From Actinopolymorpha pittospori (GTDB lineage Bacteria > Actinomycetota > Actinomycetes > Propionibacteriales > Actinopolymorphaceae): a stretch of 64,000 nt of DNA. The stretch covers positions 6,386,001 to 6,450,000 of the forward strand of contig NZ_JADBEM010000001.1 of the NCBI RefSeq assembly GCF_014873875.1. Direction: 5' to 3'. The position numbers and the translations under genes are program-made. Below are positions 18,218 to 28,922 of this stretch, piece by piece. How positions within the stretch are numbered: position 1 is the stretch's first letter; each line of letters starts with the position of its first letter. The notes beneath the pieces were generated by a model. The model ran no database searches. It saw only the letters and a program-made list of their open reading frames with translations, and was not told where the DNA came from.

Positions 18218-19067
18218 GCTGGTACTCGTCTCCGGCATGTCCGGCGCCGGGCGCAGCTCGGCGGCAGACGTGCTGGAAGACCTGGGATGGTTCGTCGTCG
18301 ACAACCTCCCGCCGGAGCTGCTCCCGACGATCGTGAAGCTGGTCGGGGGAGGTGACCGATCGGTCTCGCGCATCGCGGTGGTCGTCGACGTGCGGTCCGG
18401 TTCGTTCTTCGCCGCGCTGCAGGGTGCGCTGGAGGCGCTGCGCGCTCGTGGCGTACGTCCGATGCTGCTGTTCCTCGAGGCCGGTGACGAGGTGCTCGTC
18501 CGCCGGTACGAAAGCGTCCGCCGACCCCACCCCCTGCAGGGCGACGGCCGAGTCCTGGACGGCATCGCCCGCGAGCGCGAAGCCCTGCGCGAGCTGCGGG
18601 CCGACGCCGACCTGGTCATCGACACGTCCACCCTCAACGTCCACCAGCTCGCCGCGAAGCTCGTCAACGCCTTCGGAGGCGAGGACGACCACGCGCTGCA
18701 GGCCACCATCGTGTCCTTCGGCTACAAATACGGCATCCCGGTCGACGCCGATCTCGTGGTCGACTGCCGGTTCCTCCCCAACCCGCACTGGCAGCCCGAA
18801 CTGCGCGGACAGACGGGCCTTGATCCCGACGTCCGCGAATACGTCATGAAGCAGGACGACGCGATTCCCTTCCTCGACCAGTACGAAGGTCTGGTCACCC
18901 TGCTGGCCCGTGGCTATCTGCGGGAGGGCAAGCGGTTCGCCACCATCGCGGTCGGCTGTACCGGTGGCAAGCACCGCAGCGTGGCCATGGCCGAGGAGCT
19001 GGGCACCCGACTGCGCGCCCGCGGCATCGGCAACCTCGTCCTGCACCGTGACCTGGGGCGCGAATGA
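18198..19067 (+). CDS. rapZ: RapZ/YvcJ-family nucleotide-binding protein
   Basis: A 289-residue P-loop protein of the RapZ/YvcJ family. Walker A GMSGAGRS is at residues ~13-20, and the C-terminal domain carries the family motif [10 protein letters not shown]. coli RapZ is an RNase E adaptor controlling glmS regulation; the role in actinobacteria is less clear. The ATG at 18198 (GGGGAGC upstream) lies inside the 3' end of uvrC, a 20-nt overlap. It overlaps yvcK by ATGA. The uvrC-rapZ-yvcK-whiA order is the standard Gram-positive arrangement. Confidence 0.93.
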   Translation: MATRPPELVLVSGMSGAGRSSAADVLEDLGWFVVDNLPPELLPTIVKLVGGGDRSVSRIAVVVDVRSGSFFAALQGALEALRARGVRPMLLFLEAGDEVLVRRYESVRRPHPLQGDGRVLDGIAREREALRELRADADLVIDTSTLNVHQLAAKLVNAFGGEDDHALQATIVSFGYKYGIPVDADLVVDCRFLPNPHWQPELRGQTGLDPDVREYVMKQDDAIPFLDQYEGLVTLLARGYLREGKRFATIAVGCTGGKHRSVAMAEELGTRLRARGIGNLVLHRDLGRE

Positions 19068-20053
19068 GCGCGCCGTACGCCGAGTCCGCCGGGCCGAAGA
19101 TCGTCGCCCTCGGCGGCGGGCACGGGCTGGCGGCGTCGCTCTCGGCGTTGCGGCAGGTCACCGAGCGACTCACCGGGGTGGTGACGGTCGCCGACGACGG
19201 CGGTTCCTCCGGGCGGCTGCGTTCGGAGTTCGGCGTCCTGCCGCCCGGCGACCTCCGGAAGGCGCTGGCGGCGCTGTGCGGCGACGACGAGTGGGGCCGC
19301 ACCTGGGCCGAGGTGCTCCAGCACCGGTTCACCAGCGACGGTGACCTCGCCGGCCACGCGGTCGGCAACCTCCTCATCGTGGCGCTGTGGGAACGCCTCG
19401 CGGAGCGCGCGACCGGGCCCCTCGCCGACAGCCACGTCGCTGGGCTGGACTGGGTGGCGAGCCTGCTCGGCGCCCGCGGCCGGGTCCTTCCGATGTGTTC
19501 GGTGCCCCTCGAGATCACCGCCCAGGTCGAGGGGCTCGACCCGACGGACCCCGCTGGGGTTCGCACCGTGCGCGGCCAGTCCGAGGTGGCCCGAACCACC
19601 GGACGGGTCCGCAGCGTGGCCCTGGAGCCGTCGGACCCGCCGGCCTGTCCGGAGGCGGTCGAGGCCATTCGCGGCGCGGACGGGGTCGTACTCGGGCCGG
19701 GGTCGTGGTTCACCAGCGTGCTCGTCCACCTGCTGGTCCCCGAGCTCGCGAAGGCCTTGCACGAGACCAGGGCCCGCCGGGTCCTGACCCTCAACCTCGC
19801 CCCACAGGCGGGGGAGACCCGGGGCTTCTCACCGGAGCGGCATCTGGAGGTCCTGGCCGCGCACGCGCCCGACCTGCGCATCGACGTCGTGGTCGCCGAC
19901 GACGCGTTCGTCGCCGATCAGCCTGCGCTCGCCGCGGCCGCCGCCCAACTCGGGGCCGAACTCGTGGTCGCGGACGTAGCCTGGGCGGACGGCTCCCCTC
20001 GTCACGATCCGCAACGGCTGGCGCGGGTGTATGCCAAAGTGTTATCTGGGTGA
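19064..20053 (+). CDS. yvcK: YvcK/CofD-family gluconeogenesis factor
   Basis: A 329-residue CofD-like fold protein of the YvcK family, needed for cell shape and gluconeogenic growth in Bacillus and mycobacteria. Visible signatures are [17 protein letters not shown] (nucleotide loop), [13 protein letters not shown] and [12 protein letters not shown]. It overlaps rapZ by ATGA. Some family members bind UDP-sugars; nothing here tests that. Confidence 0.93.
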   Translation: MSAPYAESAGPKIVALGGGHGLAASLSALRQVTERLTGVVTVADDGGSSGRLRSEFGVLPPGDLRKALAALCGDDEWGRTWAEVLQHRFTSDGDLAGHAVGNLLIVALWERLAERATGPLADSHVAGLDWVASLLGARGRVLPMCSVPLEITAQVEGLDPTDPAGVRTVRGQSEVARTTGRVRSVALEPSDPPACPEAVEAIRGADGVVLGPGSWFTSVLVHLLVPELAKALHETRARRVLTLNLAPQAGETRGFSPERHLEVLAAHAPDLRIDVVVADDAFVADQPALAAAAAQLGAELVVADVAWADGSPRHDPQRLARVYAKVLSG

Positions 20054-20139
20054 CTCTCCGTGGCCGATTTGATCCCAAGAAGACTCACCGGCTCGACCCA
20101 TTCGCGGTAAGGATTCCCCATTCGTGGCAGGATCGGGCC

Positions 20140-21120
20140 ATGGCGATGACGGCTCATGTCAAGGCGGAGCTTACGAGTGCGACAGTCACAAAGCCCTGCT
20201 GCCGCAAAGCGGAGGTGTCGGCGACCCTGCGTTTCGCCGGCGGCCTGCACATCGTCAGCGGCCGGATCGTCATCGAAGCCGAGCTCGACACCGGGGCGTC
20301 CGCGCGCCGACTACGCAGAGAGATCGCCGAGGTTTTCGGGCATCCCAGTGACGTGCTCGTCCTCGCTCCCGGCGGCCTGCGCAAGTCGAACCGATTCGTC
20401 GTACGCGTCGTCAAGGAGGGCGAGGCACTCGCCCGCCAGACCGGTCTGCTCGACGGACGAGGTCGGCCGGTCCGGGGTCTTCCGCCGCAGGTCGTCAACG
20501 GCTCCACCTGCGACGCCGTCGCCGCCTGGCGTGGCGCGTTCCTCGCGCACGGCTCGCTGACCGAGCCGGGGCGCTCCGGAGCGCTCGAGGTGACCTGCCC
20601 CGGCCCGGAGGCGGCGCTCGCGCTCGTCGGCGCGGCCCGCCGGATCGGGATCGCCGCGAAGGCGCGCGAGGTGCGTGGCATCGACCGGGTGGTGATCCGC
20701 GACGGTGACGCGATCGGCGCCCTGCTCACGCGGCTCGGCGCACACGAGAGCCTGATGGCCTGGGAGGAGCGCCGGATGCGGCGCGAGGTCCGGGCGACCG
20801 CCAACCGCCTCGCCAACTTCGACGACGCCAACCTGCGGCGTTCGGCCCGGGCCGCGGTGGCCGCCGGGGCGCGGGTGCAGCGGGCGCTGGAGATCCTCGG
20901 CGAGGAGGTACCCGATCACCTGAAGCTGGCGGGTCGGCTCCGCCTCGAGCACCGCCAGGCGAGCCTGGAGGAGTTGGGCCAGATCCACGAGCCGCCGCTG
21001 ACCAAGGACGCGATCGCGGGTCGGATCCGGAGACTCCTCGCGATGGCGGACAAGCGCGCCACCGATCTCGGGATTCCCGGGACCGAGGCCAACCTCACCC
21101 CGGAGATGATGGGTTCCTGA
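20140..21120 (+). CDS. whiA: WhiA sporulation/cell-division regulator
   Basis: A 326-residue WhiA: an N-terminal LAGLIDADG-like scaffold (residues ~1-215; [44 protein letters not shown]) and a C-terminal helix-turn-helix ([34 protein letters not shown]). In Streptomyces WhiA works with WhiB to trigger sporulation septation. WhiA is widespread in Gram-positives, so its presence does not prove sporulation. The start ATG at 20140 matches the family N-terminus MAMTA. An 86-bp gap separates it from yvcK, so it may have its own promoter. Confidence 0.96.
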   Translation: MAMTAHVKAELTSATVTKPCCRKAEVSATLRFAGGLHIVSGRIVIEAELDTGASARRLRREIAEVFGHPSDVLVLAPGGLRKSNRFVVRVVKEGEALARQTGLLDGRGRPVRGLPPQVVNGSTCDAVAAWRGAFLAHGSLTEPGRSGALEVTCPGPEAALALVGAARRIGIAAKAREVRGIDRVVIRDGDAIGALLTRLGAHESLMAWEERRMRREVRATANRLANFDDANLRRSARAAVAAGARVQRALEILGEEVPDHLKLAGRLRLEHRQASLEELGQIHEPPLTKDAIAGRIRRLLAMADKRATDLGIPGTEANLTPEMMGS

Positions 21121-21277
21121 CCTGCGGGTCTGTGGCTGGTCCGCCCCCATGAGGGCTGGTCACGTTGGGTTGGGAGAGACGAGATAGTCTCCCGTTCGGG
21201 ATATGCCTCGGCGCACGCAGGGAAAGCCCGCCAGGCGATGAGGCCAGGCCCCTGTCCGCTGCGCGGATGCAATATGA

Positions 21278-23511
<2,234 letters not shown>

Positions 23512-23514
23512 ACA

Positions 23515-24324
23515 GTGGCGACGAAGCAGGCCGGCCGCAGGGTTTTGATGGCCGGCAACTGGAAGATGAACCTCGACCACCGCGAGGCCGTCCACCTGGT
23601 CCAGAAGCTCACCTGGATCCTGCAGGACAAGAAGCACGACTACGAGCGGGTGGAGGTCGCCGTTCTGCCGGCGTTCACCTCGATCCGGTCCGTGCAGACA
23701 CTGATCGACGGTGACAAGCTCCGGTTGCGGCACGGTGCCCAGGACATCAGCCAGCGCGACAGCGGCACCTACACCGGTGAGGTGTCCGGCGGCATGCTGG
23801 CGAAGCTGGGGTGCGCCTACGTCCTGGCCGGCCACTCCGAACGCCGGCAGTACCACGACGAGGACGACCAGGTCGTCAACGCCAAGGTGCAGGCGGCGTT
23901 CCGGCACGGTCTGACGCCGATCCTCTGCGTCGGCGAGGGCCTCGACGTACGCCGCGAGGGCCGGCAGGTGGAGCACACCGTCGGACAGGTGCGGGCGGCT
24001 CTGGAAGGTCTGAAGGCCGAACAGGTCGCGGAGACCGTCATCGCCTACGAGCCGATCTGGGCGATCGGCACCGGCGAGGTCGCCACGCCGGCGGATGCGC
24101 AGGAAGTGTGCGCCGCCATCCGTGCGGCCGTCGCCGAGGCGTACGACGCCGACATCGCCGCCGCCGTGCGGGTGCTCTACGGCGGCTCGGTGAAGTCGTC
24201 CAACGTCACCGGCATCATGGCGCAGGACGACGTTGACGGCTGCCTGGTCGGTGGCGCGAGCCTCGATCCGGAGGAGTTCGCCGGCATCTGCCGCTACCAC
24301 GAGCTGCCGAACCTGCCGTCCTGA
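23515..24324 (+). CDS. tpiA: Triosephosphate isomerase
   Basis: A 269-residue TIM barrel interconverting dihydroxyacetone phosphate and glyceraldehyde-3-phosphate. Catalytic residues are Lys17 (GNWKMN), His107 (AGHSERR) and Glu179 ([11 protein letters not shown]). The phosphate-binding [10 protein letters not shown] is present. The GTG start is 3 nt after the pgk stop, with GGAGG overlapping the end of pgk. In most actinobacteria secG follows directly; here a 16-kb block intervenes. Confidence 0.97.
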   Translation: MATKQAGRRVLMAGNWKMNLDHREAVHLVQKLTWILQDKKHDYERVEVAVLPAFTSIRSVQTLIDGDKLRLRHGAQDISQRDSGTYTGEVSGGMLAKLGCAYVLAGHSERRQYHDEDDQVVNAKVQAAFRHGLTPILCVGEGLDVRREGRQVEHTVGQVRAALEGLKAEQVAETVIAYEPIWAIGTGEVATPADAQEVCAAIRAAVAEAYDADIAAAVRVLYGGSVKSSNVTGIMAQDDVDGCLVGGASLDPEEFAGICRYHELPNLPS

Positions 24325-24340
24325 CCGGCGGGTGATCGGC

Positions 24341-25462
24341 ATGCCCCGTCGCCCGTACGTCGTCGCGAGTGCCGCGATGTCCGTCGACGGCTACCTGGAC
24401 GACGGCGACGTTACCAGGTTGCTGCTGTCCAACGACGCGGACTTCGACCGGGTGGACGACGTACGGGCGAGTTGTGACGCGATCCTGGTCGGCGCGGAGA
24501 CCATCCGCCGGGACGACCCGCGGTTGCTGGTGCGCTCATCGCTACGCCGGCAGGCGCGGGTCGCCGCGGGGCGGCCCGCCAATCCGTGGAAGGTCACCCT
24601 CACCGGAAGCGGCGACCTCGACCCGAACGCGGCCTTCTTCACCGCGGGTGAGGCGGGCCGGATCGTCTACGCCGCGGGCGGTACGGCTGGGTCGCTCACC
24701 GACCGGCTCGGCGATCTCGCCGTGGTCGTCGACCTGGGGGAGCGGCTGGACCTGTCGGCGCTGCTCGCCGACCTGTGGGTGCGCGGCATCCGGCGGCTCC
24801 TGGTCGAGGGCGGCAGCCGGATCCACACGGAGTTCCTGACCGCGGGCCTGGTCGACGAGCTACATCTGGTCGTCGCGCCCTTCTTCGTCGGCGATCCGGA
24901 CGGTACCCGCTTCGTCGGCGCGGGAACGTTTCCGCACGGCCCCGACCAGCGGATGCGGCTCGCCGAGGTGCGTCAGATCGGCGACGTCGTCCTCGCTCGC
25001 TACCTGCTCGCCGCCGCCGACCACTTCTGGCTTCGCGAGGCGATCGAGCTGTCCCGCCTGTGCCCGCGTACGGAGTCGGCGTACGCCGTCGGCGCGGTGA
25101 TCGTGGACGCGGAGGGACGCGAACTCGCCCGCGGCTACTCCCGCGAGACCGACCCCAACGACCACGCCGAGGAGGTCGCGCTGAGCCGGGTCCCCCCGGG
25201 CGACCCTCGGCTCGCCACCGCGACGCTCTACTCCAGCCTGGAGCCCTGCACCAGCCGGGCCTCCCGCCCCCGCCCATGCGCCGAGCTCACCCTCGCCGCC
25301 GGGATCCGGCGCGTCGTGATCGCCTGGCGGGAACCCGCGTTGTTCGTCGACTGCCATGGCGTCGAGCAGTTGCGGGAGGCGGGGGCGGAAGTCGTCGAGA
25401 TCCCCGAGTTGGCTCCGCTGGTGCGAGAGATCAACGCGCACCTCTTCACCGCTGACCGCTGA
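24341..25462 (+). CDS. RibD-like protein with reversed domain order (reductase then deaminase)
   Basis: A 373-residue protein. Residues ~1-220 are a RibD C-terminal/dihydrofolate-reductase-like domain (ASAAMSVDGYLDD, DAILVGAETIRRDDPRLLVR, RRLLVEGGSRIHTEFL). Residues ~225-373 are a cytidine-deaminase-fold domain with zinc motifs HAEE and PCTSRASRPRPC. Classical RibD, which deaminates and then reduces a pyrimidine intermediate of riboflavin synthesis, has the deaminase first. It could replace RibD or act on another pyrimidine or pterin. I chose the ATG at 24341; a GTG at 24332 is possible. It starts 16 bp after tpiA. No other rib gene is near. Confidence 0.8.
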   Translation: MPRRPYVVASAAMSVDGYLDDGDVTRLLLSNDADFDRVDDVRASCDAILVGAETIRRDDPRLLVRSSLRRQARVAAGRPANPWKVTLTGSGDLDPNAAFFTAGEAGRIVYAAGGTAGSLTDRLGDLAVVVDLGERLDLSALLADLWVRGIRRLLVEGGSRIHTEFLTAGLVDELHLVVAPFFVGDPDGTRFVGAGTFPHGPDQRMRLAEVRQIGDVVLARYLLAAADHFWLREAIELSRLCPRTESAYAVGAVIVDAEGRELARGYSRETDPNDHAEEVALSRVPPGDPRLATATLYSSLEPCTSRASRPRPCAELTLAAGIRRVVIAWREPALFVDCHGVEQLREAGAEVVEIPELAPLVREINAHLFTADR

Positions 25463-25533
25463 CCGTCCGCTGGTGGGCGCTGGCCGGCGTCGGTGCTGGT
25501 CAGTGTTGGTAGGTGCCGGTCGGTGATGGCCGG

Positions 25534-25959
25534 TCAGAACATGCCGTGCGGGTTGACCGGCGTCTCGGGGACCGGCTGTACGACGTCCCAGTGCTCGGCT
25601 ATCCGACCGTCCTGGACCCGGAAGATGTCCACCGCTGCCACCTCCGGAGGCCGGCCGGGGACGATGCGGTGGTGGACGACGACGTACTCGCCGTCGCAGA
25701 TCACCCGGCGTACGTCGGAGGTGGCAGCGAGCAGGGCCTGACCAACCGGGCCCTCGAAGAACGCGGTGAAGGCGTCGCGCCCACTCGAGGTCGCCGGGTC
25801 GTGCGGCACGCGTGGGTTGTGGGACACGAACTCGTCGTGCAGCAGGTCAGCCGCGCCGTCGAGGTCACCCGCGCCGAATCGCGCGAGCAGGTCGAGGACC
25901 AGGGCGCGGTTGTCGACCGGCCGTGCGCGATCGGTGCTCGTCGTCGGTGTCGAGGTCAT
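25534..25959 (-). CDS. NTF2/SnoaL-like protein
   Basis: A 141-residue NTF2-fold (SnoaL-like) protein: RALVLDLLARFGAGDLDGAADLLHDEFVSHNP, VICDGEYVVVHHRIV and VDIFRVQDGRIAEHWDVVQPVP are the usual segments. Such proteins are small-molecule isomerases, hydrolases or binding domains; the function here is unknown. It is divergent from the ECF41 sigma factor, itself fused to an NTF2-like domain. ECF41 factors commonly control an adjacent small enzyme gene, so this may be its target (inference). Confidence 0.82.
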   Translation of the reverse strand: MTSTPTTSTDRARPVDNRALVLDLLARFGAGDLDGAADLLHDEFVSHNPRVPHDPATSSGRDAFTAFFEGPVGQALLAATSDVRRVICDGEYVVVHHRIVPGRPPEVAAVDIFRVQDGRIAEHWDVVQPVPETPVNPHGMF

Positions 25960-26009
25960 GAGAGGTTTCCTTCCGTTCGGCCTGCCCCTACGACGGACGC
26001 CGTGTCGGA

Positions 26010-26027
26010 AACGTCACGCGTGACGTT
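26010..26027. promoter_or_regulatory. Perfect 18-bp palindrome between divergent NTF2-like and sigma genes
   Basis: AACGTCACG/CGTGACGTT is a perfect 18-bp palindrome about midway in the 121-bp divergent promoter region. Each half contains GTCAC, the core of the TGTCACA -35 element reported for ECF41 promoters. CGTC-like -10 words occur on both sides but not at an exact 16-nt spacing. It may be a paired -35 region or a repressor site. Confidence 0.6.
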
Positions 26028-26080
26028 CGCCGCGCCGCGAGCGTCGTAGGTGGGGCACCGAGACGAGGAGGGGGACGACC

Positions 26081-27067
26081 GTGGCGATGGTGGGACGGGA
26101 CGGGATGCCGGACGAGGTGGTGGACGAGGTGGTCGAAGCGCAGGACGCACGGCCGCCAGGTCGGGAGGCGGAGGGGACGGACGTCGCGGGGGAGTTCGCG
26201 AGGCGGCGGGAGTCGCTGTTCGCGGTGGCGTACCGGATCCTCGGGACTCGTGCCGACGCCGAGGACGTCGTCCAGGAGGCGTGGCTGCGCTGGAGTCGGG
26301 TCGACCCCGGTGAGGTGGAGGATCCGCGCGGCTACCTGTTCCGGCTGGTCACCAACCAGGCGATCGACCAGCTCCGCCGGGTGCGGGCGCGCCGTGAGTC
26401 CTACGTCGGGCCGTGGCTGCCCGAGCCGCTGCTGACGGCCTTCGAGGTGTCTGACCCTTCTGGTGCGGACGGCGGTCCGGACGTGGGGCGTCAGGTCGAG
26501 CTGGCCGAGTCGGTGTCGATGGGGCTGCTCGTCGTTCTCGAGACGCTCGCTCCGGTCGAACGCGCGGTCTTCGTTCTGCACGAGGCGTTCGGGTACACCT
26601 ACGCCGAGATCGGCGCCATCCTCGGGCGGACCGAGCGGGGCGTACGGCAACTGGCCTACCGCGCCCGTCAGCACGTGCAGGCGCGGCGACCGCGGCAACG
26701 TCCGACGGCGAGTCAGCACCGGGAGATCACCGAACGTTTCCTGGCCGCTGCCGTCGGCGGTGACCTGGGCGCGCTGATGGACCTGCTCGCTCCGGACGTC
26801 ACCATGTGGGCCGACGCGGACGGCCGGTCGGAGACCCCGAGGGAGGCCCTGCACGGCGCGGTCGTCGTCGCCCGCTATCTCGCCTCGGTGCGGGAGTTCT
26901 GGCCCGACGGGCTGGGCGTCGAGGTCGTCGAGGTCAACACCGGGCCGGGTGCCGTGGTGCGCGCGAACGACCACCCGTACCTCGTGTTCGCACTGGAACT
27001 GGACGGGCAGCGGGTCCAGACGATCCGCGCCGTGCTGAACCCGGACAAGCTCGCCCACCTGCGCTGA
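26081..27067 (+). CDS. ECF41-type RNA polymerase sigma factor with C-terminal SnoaL-like domain
   Basis: A 328-residue ECF sigma factor of the ECF41/SigJ type. Region 2 is RRESLFAVAYRILGTRADAEDVVQEAW onward (residues ~40-105). Then come the group signature YVGPWLPEPL (~108-117), region 4 (LETLAPVERAVFVLHEAFGYTYAEIGAI) and an NTF2-like domain (~215-328) ending in NPDKL. In ECF41 proteins this domain modulates activity in place of a separate anti-sigma factor. No anti-sigma gene is adjacent, as expected. The GTG at 26081 follows GAGGAGGGGG. It is divergent from an NTF2-like gene across an 18-bp palindrome. Confidence 0.92.
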   Translation: MAMVGRDGMPDEVVDEVVEAQDARPPGREAEGTDVAGEFARRRESLFAVAYRILGTRADAEDVVQEAWLRWSRVDPGEVEDPRGYLFRLVTNQAIDQLRRVRARRESYVGPWLPEPLLTAFEVSDPSGADGGPDVGRQVELAESVSMGLLVVLETLAPVERAVFVLHEAFGYTYAEIGAILGRTERGVRQLAYRARQHVQARRPRQRPTASQHREITERFLAAAVGGDLGALMDLLAPDVTMWADADGRSETPREALHGAVVVARYLASVREFWPDGLGVEVVEVNTGPGAVVRANDHPYLVFALELDGQRVQTIRAVLNPDKLAHLR

Positions 27068-27097
27068 TGGGCGGTGTCACATGTCCCGGGACCAGGC

Positions 27098-27955
27098 TCA
27101 GCGATCGGTGTCGGCGTGGCCTTCGACGACGTCGGCCAGGGTCTGGGAGAGCAGCCCCGCGACCGGCAGTTGGATCCGGGCCGCGCGGGCCGCCGCCACG
27201 ATCTCCCAGAGGTCCTTGCTCCACGGGCGGGAGTGGACGGGTACGTCGGCCGCGTCGTACGCACCGGTCACCCGGTCGAAGAACCCCCACTCACGGGCGA
27301 CCCAGGAGTCGCCGGTGCTCGTGTGGGCGACCTCGAGCGCCGTCTTCGGGTCGACGTCGTAGGCCTCGGCGAGACGGAGCGCCTCGTGGGTGCCGGCGAG
27401 CGCGGCGAACATCATCAGCTGGTTGGCGAGCTTGGCGGCTGCGCCCGCTCCCGGTGGACCGACGTGGACGACATCCGCGGCGATGGTGTCGAGGTAGGGC
27501 GCGGCGCGCTCCAGCGCCGGTTCGTCCGCACCCACCATGACGGTGAGCGTGCCCTGCTCGGCGCGTTCCGCCCCGCCGCTCACCGGTGCGTCGAGGAAGG
27601 TGAGAGCCCGCTCGCGGCCGGCCTCGCCGAGAGCCCGAGCGGTCGCGGGCAGGACGGTGCTGTGGACGAGGACCACCGGGTCGGGGGCGAGTCGGTCGAG
27701 CAGTTTCGGCGCGTGGAGGGTGGCGGTGACCGTCTCGTCGTCGGGTACGGCGAGGGCGAGGACCTGGCACCCGGCGAGGGCGTCGAGCGAGTCGGCGCCG
27801 TCCGCGCCGGCCGCCACCGCCGCGTCGACGGCCTTCCGGCGGACGTCGTAGGCCGTGACCGGCCAGCCCGCCCGGACCAGCGCGGTGGCCATCGGGAGGC
27901 CGAGGTTTCCCAGGCCGACAAAGCCGATCCGGGCCGTGCGCTCGAGCGGAACCAT
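27098..27955 (-). CDS. NAD(P)-dependent beta-hydroxyacid dehydrogenase (3-hydroxyisobutyrate dehydrogenase family)
   Basis: A 285-residue beta-hydroxyacid dehydrogenase. The N-terminal Rossmann motif is GFVGLGNLG (residues 11-19), the substrate motif is FLDAPVSGGAERAEQGTLTVMVG, and the catalytic Lys lies in GAGAAAKLANQLMM. The family oxidises 3-hydroxyisobutyrate, tartronate semialdehyde, gluconate and similar substrates. The ATG at 27955 has GAGGAG upstream; the frame is open further, but only as a shadow. It is divergent from the GntR gene that heads the ABC/CoA-transferase operon and shares its regulatory region, so it is probably part of the same pathway. Confidence 0.85.
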   Translation of the reverse strand: MVPLERTARIGFVGLGNLGLPMATALVRAGWPVTAYDVRRKAVDAAVAAGADGADSLDALAGCQVLALAVPDDETVTATLHAPKLLDRLAPDPVVLVHSTVLPATARALGEAGRERALTFLDAPVSGGAERAEQGTLTVMVGADEPALERAAPYLDTIAADVVHVGPPGAGAAAKLANQLMMFAALAGTHEALRLAEAYDVDPKTALEVAHTSTGDSWVAREWGFFDRVTGAYDAADVPVHSRPWSKDLWEIVAAARAARIQLPVAGLLSQTLADVVEGHADTDR

Positions 27956-27991
27956 GGCCGTCTCCTCTGGTAGCCGCCGATCGATTTGACT

Positions 27992-28002
27992 ATTGTCTAC
28001 AG
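27992..28002. promoter_or_regulatory. VanR/FadR-type operator-like site
   Basis: ATTGTCTACAG matches the ATTGTATACAA word used by several FadR-subfamily regulators at 9 of 11 positions. It lies 37 nt upstream of the dehydrogenase start, in the region shared with the divergent GntR gene. A TTGACT (27986-27991) abuts it. Confidence 0.4.
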
Positions 28003-28026
28003 CAGGCAAGCGTCTTCCACAACGCA

Positions 28027-28058
28027 CGATTCGCAGGACGCACGAATCGCAGGACGCA
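28027..28058 (+). repeat. Tandem 16-bp direct repeat in GntR upstream region
   Basis: Two adjacent 16-bp copies, CGATTCGCAGGACGCA and CGAATCGCAGGACGCA, with one mismatch. A looser GCAG(C/T)AGTTCGCC word also recurs in the next 100 bp. No coding frame with a ribosome site covers it. Confidence 0.7.
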
Positions 28059-28180
28059 GCAGCGCAGCACCCACACACGGCGTTCACCGCGCAGCAGTTC
28101 GCCCGACCACATCGCCTCGCGCGGCACCTTCGCCACGCAGTAGTTCGCCACGCATGAGTCGAGCCCGCGAGGAGTGGCGC

Positions 28181-28885
28181 GTGTCCGCAGCCGAGCAGGG
28201 AGCCGAGGCGGCATCGCGGCCCGGGCGTGGGGTGCTGGACCCGCCGAGCCTCGTCCAGCTCGCTGCTGAGGAGCTTCGCCGAATGATCCTCGCCGGCGAA
28301 CTCGCGCCGGGGGAGCGCCTGATCGAGGAACGCCTCACCGAGCATCTCGGCATCAGCCGGCCGCCGTTGCGGGAGGCGATGCGGACGCTCCAGCACGAAG
28401 GGCTGATCGACCTCCAGCCCCGGCGCGGCGCGACCGTGACCCGGCTCTCCGACGACGACGTGTTCGAGATCCTGACGCTGCGGTCCGCCGTCGAACGCCT
28501 CGCGATCGAGCTCGGCGTACCGGTCACCGACGAGGCGCGCCTCGTGCGCTGTCGCGCCGCCCTCGCGGAGATGGAGCGCTGCGCGGAGCGCGAGGACCGT
28601 GCCCATCTCGTCCAGCGCGGTTACGACTTCCACCGGGCGATCGTCGGCCTCGCCGGGCACCGCCGGTTGGAGGGGGTCTACGACTCGCTGCACCAGCAGC
28701 TGTTGTTGTGCATGGCGATGAACCTCTACGCCCGCGAGCACTACTACGAGAACCTACGTACGCACGTCAACCGGCACCGGACGCTGCTCGAGGTGATCGA
28801 GTCCGGTGACCCCAAGGCCGTTCTGGCGGCGCTCGCCGCCCACGGGGAGCGGTCCTTCACCCAGGCGAAGCAAGGGATCAGGTGA
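28181..28885 (+). CDS. FadR-type GntR transcriptional regulator
   Basis: A 234-residue GntR regulator. The winged helix covers residues ~25-90 (LAAEELRRMILAGELAPGERLIEE, LGISRPPLREAMRTL, PRRGATVTRLS). The FCD domain follows, with YDFHRAIVGLAGHRRL and a final His-containing helix, typical metal/ligand positions. The GTG at 28181 has GAGGAG at ideal spacing; the ATG at 28154 does not. It is divergent from the hydroxyacid dehydrogenase and 37 bp upstream of the ABC importer genes, so it is the probable regulator of both. Confidence 0.87.
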   Translation: MSAAEQGAEAASRPGRGVLDPPSLVQLAAEELRRMILAGELAPGERLIEERLTEHLGISRPPLREAMRTLQHEGLIDLQPRRGATVTRLSDDDVFEILTLRSAVERLAIELGVPVTDEARLVRCRAALAEMERCAEREDRAHLVQRGYDFHRAIVGLAGHRRLEGVYDSLHQQLLLCMAMNLYAREHYYENLRTHVNRHRTLLEVIESGDPKAVLAALAAHGERSFTQAKQGIR

Positions 28886-28922
28886 TCAACGGCAGGTCCT
28901 GACGCACCGAAAGAGGTGGACC

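Noticed and set aside
21172-21193. Inverted repeat upstream of gap as an operator or terminator
   Set aside because: Only a 5- to 6-bp stem with mismatches; too weak to call as a feature, and mentioned only in the gap entry.
24325-24340. Terminator between tpiA and the RibD-like gene
   Set aside because: Only 16 bp with no hairpin; the RibD-like gene may be read through from the glycolytic operon.
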